Shown: positions 40,627-52,884, counted from the first letter of the stretch. The stretch is DNA of 64,000 nt from Mucor racemosus (GCA_027405735.1 JAPEHQ010000002.1:1550001-1614000); one strand, 5' to 3'. Notes: generated by a model not told the origin, from the letters alone. Program-made: numbers and translations.

Positions 40627-40856
40627 ATTGACATTATCATAATAAGGTGGGCTGATGATACGTTTGATACTACTGTAGGTGGAACCAGTTAATTTGATTT
40701 ATCTGATTTGAATGCAAATATCGAGGAACCATTTGTAAGTACTTAAGTTGGTTCTGGTAAAGCTTTGAATAAATTGGCTTGGGACAAAGAGAGTAAAAGG
40801 TGGCAATAGGTTCCAGTGATGGCCATGTTTATGTTTATATTTATGATATTGGAGAG
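40627..40856 (+). pseudogene. Dynein intermediate-chain 3' exon fragment (right arm)
   Basis: Reads, with three in-frame stops and one frameshift, RWADDTFDTTVGGTS ... DLSDLNANIEEPFVS ... GSGKALNKLAWDKESKR, then GSSDGHVYVY and YDIGE. This matches the last WD blade of cytoplasmic dynein intermediate chains (ALNxLxWxxxGxxIAxGxSxGxVxxYDxGE). It is framed by an acceptor TTTTAG at 40621-40626 and a donor GTAAGA at 40857, so it is a genomic exon copy with intron flanks rather than a cDNA copy. Clearly non-functional. Confidence 0.75.
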
Positions 40857-43176
40857 GTAAGATTAAACTCAATTTAAATCACCTCTAGCGCATTAATTAT
40901 CACGTAAGACTATATTATCATCAAATAAACTACCACACAATATTAACATGTATAAAAATTTACAGTAATAAGCTTGAATCACGTGGGTACAGCATCGTAA
41001 ATTCTTGAAAAAGTTCACAAGTATTATAAAATCTCTTATTTTTAAGACTTACAAAGCTTATAAGCGGAATATTAATTTCAAAAATTATTTTTGTCCAGAT
41101 CATCAATTTTGACATTTTTTAATTTTTTTTTCTGATTTTGCAAATCTAGAGTTAATTATACCACCAATTACAAAAACAAAAAATATAAGCATATAGAAAA
41201 TTTACTACTCCATTTGCTCAATAAAAAATAAAGTATATTTTCATTGCAAAATATTACATGAAAATCCTTTAACCAAAAAACCGTTTTTGGGACAAAAGTA
41301 AAAAGTTTCATTAATTAACATGGAATATTAAGCTTTTATAAATTGCGTATTAGTTATGGCTACAACTTTCTCTCACAATGTAGTCTATTTAAACGTTGAT
41401 TTTGGTATCAAAATTTGATTTTTCTGTTTTTTGACCAAAATCATGAGTGTTGGTAAGGATAAAATGAGTTCCAAAAATGTCCGCTACAAAAACTGAATTT
41501 TCAGACCAGACATGGTTAAATATAAAAAAAGTTAAAAAAAAGAAACGCTTTTTTATTTAAAACTTAGGTATACCATACTATAAGAGGAGACTTACCCATT
41601 CGATCTTACTATGCTCAATTACGGCGTCGCTCTACGGGCTCGTTTTTGCAATTTTTTAGTGAATTTATGATATGGTAGACAGGCTTTCTGGTAAAAAAAA
41701 AGTATGTTTCTATGATAACAGATATTGCCTATTTTGTTTAATTTATGGTTCATACGTTGTGATGATGCTGCTTTTACACTGGCTGAAATAAGCAATAATT
41801 CAACAGGAGGTGTTTTATCAATAACAGTAAGAATTGAACAAGAGTAAAAGGTGTGGTTTTATTCAATGTAGAGAATGAGATTATATATAGAAGAGATTTA
41901 TCAAGTGATACAATAGCTATTGATGGTGTAACAATAACAATATCCTGATAATACAACTACTGTAGCGCTATATCTAGATTCTGATATAACAGGAGGGTTT
42001 TAATTGCGCTAAATAATGTAAAGCCTTGTAAATTCTTTTCTACGCGTGTTGTTTCTCTCGTTTTGTTTTCATACTCCAATGATATATTCGCCGTTTGATA
42101 AGGTATACCAGACTATCAAGCTGGTATTCTTTTGTTTTATCTGAATACGCATTCTAACAACATAAGAAACTAATGTTTTTAATATAAGTAGCAGTCTACT
42201 ATATTAAAGATTGATATCTTCATTTAACCGCATTTTAAGATCAAATATTATCATTTACTACTGCATTGTTGAACGTATTTCTTGATTACCAGATCAAAAA
42301 ATCAAAGGCAATGATATTTATATCTAATCAATGAGAAGCTAGAATTGGCTACAAACCCATGAAATGTTCCAGAAAAGTGATAAAATTTCAAATGGTATAG
42401 AAACAAAAAAAAAGAGAATAGCCTACTAATGTCTTGCCTAATAACCATAGTTTTAATCGTAGCTACAGTATACTTGAAAACAAATCTTTTTACAGCTGAC
42501 AATTGTAAACCAAAATAGTAAGTTTAAAGAAGGTTAATTTGTTTAAATTTTATGAGTGATAAAGTAACATTTATAGCCTCAAATTTGGCTTGCATCTAAA
42601 TTTAAGCAGTAAGTGTTGCTACAAAAAAGTAATTAAACAAAAAAAGCGTTGCGACTACAATTACAACTCTTTGATATTTATTTAAGATATAAAGTAAAAG
42701 CAAAGGTTTATGGATTACCATAGCCTTTGTGATATATATATATACTATTTTCTAATTCTATTAATAATACAGTAATAAGATCTTGAAGCAAGATCTTCAT
42801 GGTTTAGTTCCTAGTTTGGAAGTACCAGTGGTACAATTTGACATTTTAAAGTTTTGTGTGATTTAAAGTTATTAGATCTTAGTAGATGTTGACTAAGATC
42901 AATTTGATTACTAAACAAACTTGGTATATGTAGTTTACTACAAGTGTTATTTAGTTTTATGCTCAGGCAAAAACCATTGTTGCTGTAAACATTATAGCTA
43001 TAAACTTATTTACAAATGATGATAATCGTAAATAATATATTGGTTCTTCTTGCATGTATTGCTCTACATCAACAACGTATTGAATTGTATTATTATTGTC
43101 TATAATCTATATTAAATAAAAGCAAATGTAATTTAAAAACCCATTCCAGTAAAAAATGCAATGAAATTTTGAGAAC

Positions 43177-43408
43177 GGCGCGATGCTCATGTACAAACCA
43201 ATTTGTGCCCATACAATCAGCTCATTATGCTCATGGTCAAATTTTATTATTATTATGCACAAATAGGAATAATTATACGCTTATGGGCAATTCTACTGTT
43301 ATGCACACACAGGATTAATGTTGTGCACACGGACAGAATCTATAATTATACACATACAGGCTTTTCGTTATGCTCGTGTGCAATTTCTTTTGTTGTGCCC
43401 ATGTGCAT
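43177..43408. repeat. Degenerate ~24-bp iterated motif block (right arm)
   Basis: Mirror of 36239-36470. On this strand the unit reads approximately GTTATGCNCATGNGCA followed by an AT-rich spacer. Confidence 0.7.
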
Positions 43409-44017
43409 CTTGTTATCTTTTTAACCATTATTCAGTAGGCGCAACAGACTCATCAGACTATTAGTGTGCAGCACAGATCGGCCGTAGTGCTTTTATATAT
43501 ATAAATCCTTTAAATTTGTAATTTTATGGGCTTTTTTTTGAATCCGGTTGTATCATATTATACTTTTTAAGTTAAATCCGTTATTAGACTAATAAAGTTG
43601 TTGGTTTTATTTATACTTTACTTAAAATAAGCCTTTGAATAATTAATAGTAATACAGTCGAGCCTTAATTTTTGTATGAAATTTCGATACCTGCATCTTA
43701 TAGCTGCTTGGAATATTTAAACAATCGCGTCCGGGCTGTCCGGTAATGTTTTCTTAAAATTTAAAGCTTGAAAATATCATTAGATGGCCGCTTCCGGAGA
43801 TTGTTCGGCTTTTTTTTGGAAGAGTGACTATTGGCAAAAATATGAATCATATACTATGCTGTATGCCGCCAAGTACCATCATATATTATCACCTTCTACA
43901 GGCAGTATCAATACATCTTACAATCTATTGACTACAACATGTATTGAAGTGCAAAGTCTTGATATCGGATATAAGAAACTCCTAGCGTACTAAGTACTAA
44001 GTTTAATCCAGTAATTA

Positions 44018-45009
44018 GCTAATCCCAAATAAAAAACACAAAAAGTGCATGCTTATCAAGTAGAACAAGTAAGGTCTGTTCTGAAAGCATGATCGACAGA
44101 ATATATTTAAAGCACCGTTCTTGATCAACCAAATCAATAACAAAACAACCCAACATTTATACTCAAAAGTAATGGAATTATTGGCAATTGCAATACAATT
44201 GCCAGATAGTAAATAATTACCAAATAATATAAATAGAGACGTAGAATAACCGTTTTATTGCACATTACCCATATTTTAATAAAGAAGAATTATAACAGTA
44301 TTTTTTTATCGCTTTTTACCCCCTTATTTTACTGCACCATTAGCAAAACATGGTATTTCGGTTGAATAAAACCACGCGGTGTGTCGTGTATTTTCATGTT
44401 TGATAAATAATATTTAAAAAAGAATATGATTAGAAGAGAATGAGTAATGAATCATTTCTTCAACTGTATAATAAAAACAAGATATCGCTTATTTAGATAT
44501 AATAAAAGTATGGCCTTTTATATTGATTTTACATTGAGATACTGAGATGTAATTTAAAGCACACTTGAACCATTATTAGATCTATTTGATAGTAATCTGT
44601 GGACGGAAATGGATCAATCATAACTTAATCGTGCTTGCAGAGTTTGTGGGTTGCCTTGTTTCAATGCTGCGCTAAATTTGCTTGGATGTTGATTTTGTCG
44701 GTTTTCGAGGATATTAAACAGCCAATTTTGAAGCCAATTCCATTTCTAACTCACATTGAAATGTAATTCTTATAAATAGTCTTTTAAACCAAGACCTAGA
44801 AGCTCTTGGTTCTTTCTTTTACCATTAGTTTTTCTAGTAATAAAGCCTACGTTCTCCATGATACTGTAAATGTTACTAGTCTTTATTAGTATTCTTTCTA
44901 TAAATAAGATTGTATGTATCCATAAACTCTCAGATTTAATATCTACTTGATTGATCAACCGCTGGGATGAAATAGTATGGTGTCATAATTGAGGTCCAAG
45001 CGTTCTTGA
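44018..45009. other. Intergenic, no gene seen
   Basis: AT-rich sequence outside the right palindrome arm. The open frame 44770-44958 (minus) is unrecognised. Confidence 0.45.
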
Positions 45010-45175
45010 TAATTATTGGATTAAACTTAGTACTTAGTACACAAAGATTTTTTTATATCCTATATCGAGACTTTGCACTTCAATACATATCGTAGTCAAT
45101 AATAGATTATAAGATGTATTGATACTGCCTGTAGAAGGTGATAACATATGATGGTACTTGGTGGCATACAACATA
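45010..45175 (+). repeat. Third copy of the palindrome's terminal sequence
   Basis: About 166 bp from TAATTATTGGATTAAAC onward follows the outer end of the left arm in the same orientation, with about 10% divergence. It then stops at GGCATACAACATAAAG. It shares the TTAGTAC duplication of the right arm. It shows that the palindrome terminus is itself a dispersed repeat. Confidence 0.75.
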
Positions 45176-46516
45176 AAGTGTTTCTTGTTGATTGAGTGAA
45201 GAGTGATATGCTTTTAATAGTATTGTTCATGCAGCAATAATTACCCGGAAATTTATTATTAAGGATAAATTAAAGCTTGTGACAAACCAGTTTCTAACTG
45301 ATGATGACTGAAGTCGGAACTGATAGAAATCCAAATATGATTAATAATGTTATTTGTTGTGCTCTTTTCAAGTCTTTCTGAAGAATGACTAAAGATATTC
45401 CATTATGTATGCCTTTATGTTACAGCTAGTAATACTTTATTTATTACTTACTGGATGAAAACCAAAATCAAAATATACTACAGACAGTAGTAGGCCTACA
45501 TTACAGTTTACATTATTAAATTATTGTATGCAGAATGTGTCTATTTTTGTAGAATATCTTGTGCTTGTAAAATAAGATATTCATAAAGAAAATGGATTTC
45601 CGAAATACTGTAGCACTAAAAATACTGGAGTAAAGAAAAGAAGAAAACAACTGATAGTTTTTTGAAAGCTGTGCGTAGAAAGGTAAAACGAAAAAAAAGG
45701 CGAGGGGGTGATTAGCTGCGATTCTAGCCCGGCAAACACAAGTTCCGAAGAAAATCTGTTTACGCGAGTTTCGAACCCACAACCTCTCCGTTTGAATTAG
45801 CTGTAAAGCGCATAAGTCTAGCAACTAGGACAAACTTCCCCTCTATGTTTGCTTTTTTTAATTGCCGTCCTTCTACTAATTTGTTATTCTGTTTTTCTCG
45901 ATTTGTGCAATGTTGAGTAATTTGACCATATTTTTTTTCCTTGGTGTATAATACTGCTATTTGCTGATTATCAGTAGCAATTTGGTTTACAAAAAAATCT
46001 TTATTCCTGACCGAAATATAAAGAAAAAACTGTCATTTTTGTCCTATATCATGTAATTATGCTAGGTACAATAATGCAAAGCTGACTTTATTTCACTAGA
46101 AAATATAACTGAAGCTTCCAGTGAGCATATTATCAATAGATACAGAATAACGCTACTACATATATGTATATAAATTTAGTAGTAGTAGATAAAACGTGTA
46201 TAATATACTGTATATGGTAATAACAAAAAAATTATAATCTATAAAAGTTACGGTCGTCAATGTTAAAAATACCAGATCTCGTCCGATCTCCACAGGAAAA
46301 CAATATCTGTTAATACAGTATATATAATAAAAAATAATTTTTAGATTTTTTTCTATGTAGAAAAAGCTTAATAAACAATCGCACTCTATGATATTTATTG
46401 ATCTATCAGAATTACAACATTCGATATATAGAAGATCTCCGACAAATCTAGCAGATCTTATCTATCCAGTATCCAGTAACTGGTTCCTGTCATCCAGGAA
46501 CTAATAATGAAACATA
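45176..46516. other. Intergenic with SINE-like unit, otherwise empty
   Basis: No protein gene was recognised. The 45516-45824 (minus) frame overlaps the SINE-like Pol III unit listed separately and is probably fortuitous. Confidence 0.45.
45691..45836 (-). ncRNA. SINE-like / tRNA-derived Pol III unit
   Basis: On the minus strand an A-box-like TAGTTGCTAGA is followed about 45 bp later by a good B box, GGTTCGAAACTCG (complement of 45766-45778). A T-stem can form (GTGGG/CTCGC), and an acceptor-like pairing AGTTTGT/GTAAACA has one mismatch. No anticodon stem forms, so it is not an intact tRNA. About 70 nt later comes a run of eight T (45691-45698), as for Pol III termination. A tRNA-derived SINE or a decayed tRNA gene are the likely readings. 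Confidence 0.35.
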
Positions 46517-47015
46517 CAGTCGTGATTCGATTTAGTGGAATTGTTGGGAGGGAGAAAAGTGTCCACTAAATCGAATTTTCCACTAAATCGAATAAATCAT
46601 TTTCCGTAATATTGGATCAAAAAATGAGAATAAAAAGGCGTTACTAGTTTATAGTATTAAATAATATTTTTAATAATAAAGGCTTTTCATATGCAAGCAA
46701 CTGAATTGAACAGTGGATAACAAGAAATTTAATAAAAAACTGAGGTAAATTAGGCACGTGATTTGGTTACTCTCCATATTTCTTCTAATTTCATGGCTAC
46801 CAGATCAAGCTATTGCCGGCTAAATACAGTTTTATCCAATAATATTTATATATTACTAATATAGTGGACTGGTAGAAACGAAATTGTCCACTATCCACTG
46901 AATCGATTCAGTGGATTTAGGCAGTAAAATTATTAAAAAAAAAACGGGAGATTTCAAACTGTCCATTAAATCGAAAATCCGTTATTTATGAGTCCACTAA
47001 ATCGAATCACGACTG
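46517..47015. mobile_element. 499-bp TA-flanked MITE (Tc1/mariner-pogo type)
   Basis: Terminal inverted repeats of at least 23 bp start CAGTCGTGATTCGATTTAG on the left and end with the exact inverse on the right. They are flanked by TA at 46515-46516 and 47016-47017. The internal sequence repeats the terminal motif CCACTAAATCGAA several times near both ends (e.g. about 46560-46595 and 46955-47005), so each end can fold. No transposase frame is present. Confidence 0.82.
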
Positions 47016-47449
47016 TAACTTATAGCAATATTACCACTGAAACATAATATGTTATATCCATACACATTAATAATAATATCTATTGTCACATCTAATGGAT
47101 CCCTGTCCATTAGATCTCATCACACAATTCCAATAACTATATAAACCCATATTTAATTCATTCTAATAAACGGTACTTTTTACGTTGATTTTAATTTACA
47201 AAGTCTCGATAAATCATTTATGTAATTATTTTTCTTACGAATTAATCCATACAACAAATTACAATTTATTTTGTTCGTTCTGTCCTTCACGACCTATTTT
47301 GACTTGGGACTTGCTGTAGTACACAAAAAATCTACGCTCAATAAGTTAAAATGAATACTAATATCAAATTTGAATTTTCAAAAAAAAAAAAAGTAATAGT
47401 TTCAATCTTCAAAATCGGAGTATGCCTTCTTTCTATAACTAACCTCATA

Positions 47450-48960
47450 ATAAACATTTTTTAAGATATACCCTAGACACTACTAAACAGAAATAAATTT
47501 ATCACATTATGCTAACCTATCCTAAATGTATTTTACATTTTACGAAAGACTCAAAAACGCGCAAAATTCACTGCTTTTTCCTTGAAAACTGGGTCTCATT
47601 TTTCATCCCTGCTCTATTTTTTGTTTTCATTAAATAACACCAAGAAAAAATTATATGCCAATGTACCTGAGATGTTCAGCTTCAATCCAAAAATAAGTAT
47701 CCGGAAATATTCTATTTTTTGCAGTTGGTATTAATTTTTCAGTGCTAATGTTTCAGATTTTTACGCGTATTTCACTGCTAAAGGATTGAAAACTTTGAGG
47801 CTTCATATCTCTAGAAAAAATTAAGTTATACTAATACTTTTTAATAATAAAACTTACTTGTTTTAAAGTGCTCTATAACATATTTCAATATAAAAAAATT
47901 CTGGGCACTTTTATTTTTTTTCATTTTTTTTGGCGTTTCTATAGCAGGTTTCAAAATATTGGCTAAATTGAGTAACAGTTTTTTTTTACTCATGTCATCA
48001 AGCTCGTTGAACTCTCTCGGATCCAATTTAGTTTTTTTTAAAATATTAATTTTTCGTGGGGATATCCTTAAAAATGTGTACAAAAAGATACCTTCATTTC
48101 TGGCTTCCATTTTTCCCTTATATACCCTCATCCCAAATTCTGAATCTGAAAAAAATTTGAACAAAAATCTTGTTTCCTCTACGAAAAATGCAGCTAGAAG
48201 GATTAGCAATAGCTCGATTGATTGAAAAATTTTTTTACATCATTTCCATTACTTAAATTTAAGATACACTTATAAAAAGTGATGTGTATCTTCAAAAAAC
48301 CTCCAAAATTTCAATTGCATTTTACGCAAAATTTAATGTAAAATATTTGTCTAATTTTTATTTAGATGGATAAAGAATCCAAAACTCTACAAAAACTATT
48401 TAATACACTAGGTCAACTTACTCTGCAGTTCATGAGCCATTAGTTGATTTTGTTTTTTGAACCATTTTTCGTCCATTTTTTTCAAATCGATTTTAGAGCC
48501 CCGTTATGTTAGGTCTTAAGCTGTGATAAGAGCTACTATTTTGATTATCTCGACAAAAAATCAATATTTTTCGATGAAACAAAAAATACAAAGTAGCTTT
48601 CGGTTAGATCTATCTTGAGAATATAAAAAAAATGAAAATATAAATTTGGTTATTAAATTTTACAATTAATTTTATATCAACGATAGGCCAGTGTATTTAT
48701 ATTCAAATATTAACTCTTCTGTTTTCGGACAGATATCAATGGCCAAATGGAGGGAAGGTACATCGTCTTGGAATATTTGATATAATTCGACTCAATATTG
48801 GGTGAAAAATTGGAAAGCCATCTTTAAACGTTGGCATATTCTCGATGGAAAATGTCGAAACAAAAAATAGCAAATTATAGCTGAAATGATGCAACTGATT
48901 TCGCAGAAAAAATAATCTTATTTTTTGCAATAGTTTATCATGTAATTGGTATGATGTATG
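47450..48960 (-). repeat. RepA copy 4
   Basis: Carries the longest version of the minus-strand remnant (47841-48209, about 120 codons, but opened by a TTG rather than an ATG). It includes FFSDSEFGMRVYKGKMEARN and a C-terminal stretch NFFILKYVIEHFKTSKFYY shared with copy 2. The Crypton target is altered (CTACTATTTTG, 48533-48543). Continues past the point where copy 3 stops. Both ends approximate. Confidence 0.75.
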
Positions 48961-49408
48961 GTTGTAAGCGCTATATATACTATATACAAACAATATCTAT
49001 TAATAACTATTATCTACGCTTGCTATTTACTCAATTTTTGCAGTAATTCAGAATCGTGATACCGTTCTTTCCCTTTTTTTTAATTTCACAGCTTAAAAAA
49101 GCATTGCATTCTACGAGGGGTTTGGAAGGTTTTCAGTTGCTTAGTTTGGCAGTGTATAATTTGTAAAATTTTATTAGATGGTACGGAATAGGCTGCTTGC
49201 CTTTATTTTGTTTTTATATAAATAAATTGAAGGTTTGTTTATCTTTTTTTTCTTGAGTTTTGTATTTCAGTAAATAAAATCATACATAAATGTAGGGTAT
49301 ATTCTGTTGACCTGCTTGTTGGTGGTGAAGTAAGTATCATGTCGTAGTTTAAGATTAACTGATGCTACATGTAATAAATGTAAGGTGTAATATATGTGCC
49401 TGTGCATG

Positions 49409-51578
49409 TTAGTAAAAAAACCTGAACTGATTCTACAAATGAGCACAAAATTAGCTACATGTTTGCACGTGTGTATTAAATCAGCCTGTATACTCACAGT
49501 TTCATTAGGATTTTTGTCACGGCGACAGTTTTCTCTGTATAACAAATAGCCCGTCAAGGTAGATATGATTGATGATACAATTGCAGTGACCAAATTAAAT
49601 ATCATTCCAAATGCTATGCATCATTTGTAGATTTAATCAGTATTTGAGTGTAAATAATTTAGCGTGGTGCATTTATATGTATACATACCGTATCTTGGTG
49701 CATCTTGAGAGCGAAATAAGTATGCAGCAATTATAGAACCAACGTTACCCACCATAAGTACAGTAGCCACAGCAACAGCTCTCATATTAAGGTCATGATA
49801 ATTGATTGCCGACCAACCGATTGCAGCAGCAGCTAGTAAATAATTTGATGTTATTTCTCTGCATATATTATAATATATATTCACTTAATATTTACCTTGC
49901 ATGCCCATTCCTGCAGGGATTAAAAACAAGGTACTATAAAGAGCTGTATGAAAGAGTACAATACAATAATATTAGAGTTGTGTATGTAATTAACTTTTTT
50001 AAAGTTTACCCCATTTGTTTGTCAGAAGTAATAAGCAAGTGTAGCCAATTGCAATAATAATAGACCCAATAGCAAGTAAAGGTGATCGACGATTATAACG
50101 ACTAGCTAAATACCCGCCAGCTAATACACCAATTGTAGCAATTGCACATGGTGGAGCAGTTAATAGCTGAGAGGTTTTAGGATCAAAACCAAATCCTAGA
50201 TGAGCAAAATTAATTACATGATAACATAAAGCTCCACATACTGAAAACCATACCATCAATCAGTGTCGGTGCAAAAACTGTAACACTAGTTACATTAATA
50301 GAATTTAGTAAGAAGACCACAGAAAAAGCCCAGGTTTTCCAATCAAAAAACACATCTTTGAAAGTTTGTAATGAGATCACTTCATGGCTTGAGTCTGTAT
50401 TTTGATGAATAATCATTCGGTTGGCTTGTAATACTTTTTGCTCTGCAGATAACCATTTTACATTTTGCAAATCATCAAATAAGAAAAAATAGGAAGCAAT
50501 AGCCAAGGCAATAGTAGGGGCACCTTCGAAGATGAACAAGTACTGCCAATCATGAAAGCCATTTATTCCATCTAAATATGACATTCCATACGTTAATGGA
50601 CCTGATAGTAAACCCGAGAGCGTAGCCATGGTTAATAATATACTAACACGCATACTAAATTCTTGAGGATTGTAAACTTTTGATAATAAAAACATGATTC
50701 CGGGAATATAGCCACTCTCTGCAGCTCTAATTATGCGACATTAAAAAAAAAGGGGGAAGTGATATAGATCAAAAGGGAGGTAATGATGATGAATACTTTT
50801 TAGTTGAATGCTTATGTGTTTGTATATAATATAAAATATAATTTACCCTAATACGAGTCTTGCTATTAATAACCCCCTGAAATTAGTTACAAAGGCTGTC
50901 AGAAGAGTAGCAATTCCCCAAACTAACATGATAAATGATAGCCACATCGCAGCGTTTGTTCTTTTCAATACAACGTTTGAGGGTACTTCAAAAATGATCT
51001 GTTATGATTAATGCATCAAAAAGGATTCAGAAGACATGAATGAAATCTATAAATACATAATTATCTTACATAAGTTATGAAAAATGCTGATATAGCTGTA
51101 CTCAGTTCATATGCGGTCATCTATTATGAATAGCATTGTTAGAAAAAAGTGAGTTACAAAACTTCTACGGTATTCACAAACCCCAAGATCAGTCTGAAGA
51201 CCAGCCAAACTAAAAACCAAATCAGAAATTATTCTCAAATATATAAAGGCTCAATACATACGTTGCATTTCCAATGTTGGCACGATCAAGAAAATCAGCA
51301 AAATAAAACAAACAGAATAAAGGCATGATGCGAAAGTCTAATTTTCTGACCAATTTCTTCTCATCCTTTTTATCAAAATGTTGAATGTCTTTTGTCTCTG
51401 CAAATGAAGCGCTGTTGATTTCGAGTGACACACAAGAAAACCCAGAATCAACTTCAAGTTGGGCTTTTACCTTTTGTTTGGTAGCTTTTTCTAGATCAAG
51501 AAAGCCTTCATCGGAATCAGCAGAAATTTTTGTCTTTTCACTGTTGTTACTAATTGATGTAGGATAATTTTTATTCAT
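49409..51578 (-). CDS. MFS anion/allantoate permease (Dal5 family)
   Basis: Member of the fungal anion:cation symporter branch of the MFS (Dal5, Tna1, Vht1 relatives), which imports organic anions or vitamins across the plasma membrane. It starts at 51578 (MNKNYPTS) with a hydrophilic N-terminus of about 90 residues. TM1 is KLDFRIMPLFCLFYFADFLDRANIGNA, whose LDRxNIGNA is the family signature. Later come RLVLGAAESGYIPG, DWQYLFIFEGAPTI, RYNRRSPLL and IGWSAINY-NMRAVAVA with SIIAAYLFRSQDAPRY. About ten short introns are present. The 3' end is uncertain: splicing at GTGAGT (about 49497) would end the protein with NQFRFFY at 49409. Substrate unknown. Confidence 0.85.
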
Positions 51579-52470
51579 TATGTACTAAAATAAAGAATTA
51601 AAAATCTAGATTGAAAGAACAATTATTGTAAAATACACTTTATATATGAAAAAATCACCCAAATGGACTCCTTATTAACACACGTACAGATGTATAGAAA
51701 TATATTAGGTTTTAATTTTCTGCATAACCCCCCAATCTTAGTATTGATGTTCTCTAATCATTGTACTAGATCCCCTTTAAGTTGTTTTTAAATCTTTTGT
51801 ATTGTTATCAATTTTTACTTTTTTATTTTTTTTTAGCTTATAGTTTTATCGGAAAGAAAATGACTCAAACTGGCATAATAAACTCATTATTGATTTTTCT
51901 TTAAATGTTTTTTTTTTTTTTTTTTTTTTAAGAAAGGGTCGATTGGCAATCAATCTGTTGTTTACAATAAATGATTACACATTTGATTCTTCTCCTTGGT
52001 TTATCAGGGCAAGCGGCGAGGCGGCGTCGGCGGCCCAATCCGGATGATTCGATGGCCCGAGATCTGCTTTTTGCCTTGAGGATAGTAGTGGCTTTCAAAA
52101 GAAATTTTATTCTTGGGTTTTCACAATAATTTTTTTTACGACTGTCAATCATGTTCGTAAAACGAAATAGTGACCGGTGGAGAGAAAAATTTTTTACTAG
52201 AATCTCGAGCATTTAAAGCAAGATTTTTCAAGGTAAAGGAGAGTTTTTCTTTTCTTATCAACAGTTAAACAAAAAGGCAAGTATTAAATATTTAATCTTT
52301 TTTAAAAAAAAGGGAAATGAAGGGAATCATTGCGGAGAAGAGAACATCATGATCCCGAATGATTCGTGTGGAAAGAAACGATAATGGAATTCCTCGTATC
52401 TGAGCATTCATTTCTTTTTAATTTCCTTTTTTTTTTTAAAAAAAAAATCGCTGTTTATTTTGACATTTAT
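51579..52470. other. Intergenic upstream of permease and snoRNA host
   Basis: Divergent promoter region. It contains a locally GC-rich island near 52005-52070 in an otherwise AT-rich setting and long T runs (about 51908-51930). The 51928-52212 (minus) frame covers the island and is unrecognised. Nothing else was supported. Confidence 0.45.
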
Positions 52471-52587
52471 TAACCTATATAAACTATATAGTATTCTTGA
52501 ATTATGTCTGAATAATCCTCCCTATTTTTTACTGTCTCGAGTGGTTTTTATTAAAACGTAAGTTGATTTACTTTTAACATATTGACC

Positions 52588-52675
52588 AAGAAGAAGATGA
52601 CGAAATGCATCCACATTTCTGAAAATAACTGAAAGATTGGATATAATATACATGCACCACCATCTGATTCTTCTT
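52588..52675 (+). ncRNA. C/D-box snoRNA, U33/snR55-like (18S guide)
   Basis: Perfect 8-bp terminal stem AAGAAGAA / TTCTTCTT (52588-52595 and 52668-52675) encloses a C box ATGACGA (one change from RUGAUGA) and D box CTGA (52664-52667). The sequence just upstream of D, CATGCACCACCAT, is complementary to the conserved 18S rRNA stretch TGGTGGTGCATG and nearly equals the guide of human U33. The fifth base upstream of D pairs with a U, as required for the snR55/U33 target (U1269 in yeast numbering). Methylation is inferred from these rules. Confidence 0.82.
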
Positions 52676-52884
52676 ATTCAATATGCTATCTAATATTTTT
52701 TATAATTCATTTTACTAATCAATTATACATTTTATATAGTATTCTCCAATCATTCTTGATTTAAAAATTGGGGCTTATTTTTTCATTGTATTCAATTTAT
52801 TCTTTTTGGTTGCTGCTTCTGCACTTGACATGTATGCTTAAGGTAATTGTCATTTCTCATGATTAGCCTTATTGTATGTAAAAA

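Larger units (their letters stand above)
40551..44017 (-). repeat. Right arm of 8.4-kb palindrome
   Basis: Inverted copy of the left arm. Differences seen by eye are concentrated in the inner third (e.g. four substitutions opposite 38410-38450), with a 7-bp TTAGTAC duplication near the outer end. The outer terminus is TTAATCCAGTAATTA. Both ends can be read with TA, or alternatively AATT, flanking ATTACTGG / CCAGTAAT. Confidence 0.93.

Noticed and set aside
43203..43424. Open frames across the iterated motif block (also 36223-36444)
   Set aside because: They arise from the repeat periodicity, contain no domain, and mirror each other only because the arms do.
35637..44017. Maverick/Polinton or other large DNA transposon
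   Set aside because: No polymerase, integrase or capsid frames. The arms are essentially non-coding.
45516..45824. 102-codon minus-strand frame
   Set aside because: Overlaps the SINE-like unit with T-rich sequence. No recognisable protein features.
45760..45836. Functional tRNA gene
   Set aside because: No anticodon stem can be formed, although the B box is good.
47049..47270. Possible LTR (TGTTAT... with ACTATATAAACC)
   Set aside because: No matching target duplication or second copy was found.
51928..52212. 94-codon basic frame over a GC-rich island
   Set aside because: No family signal or splice context. More likely promoter sequence.
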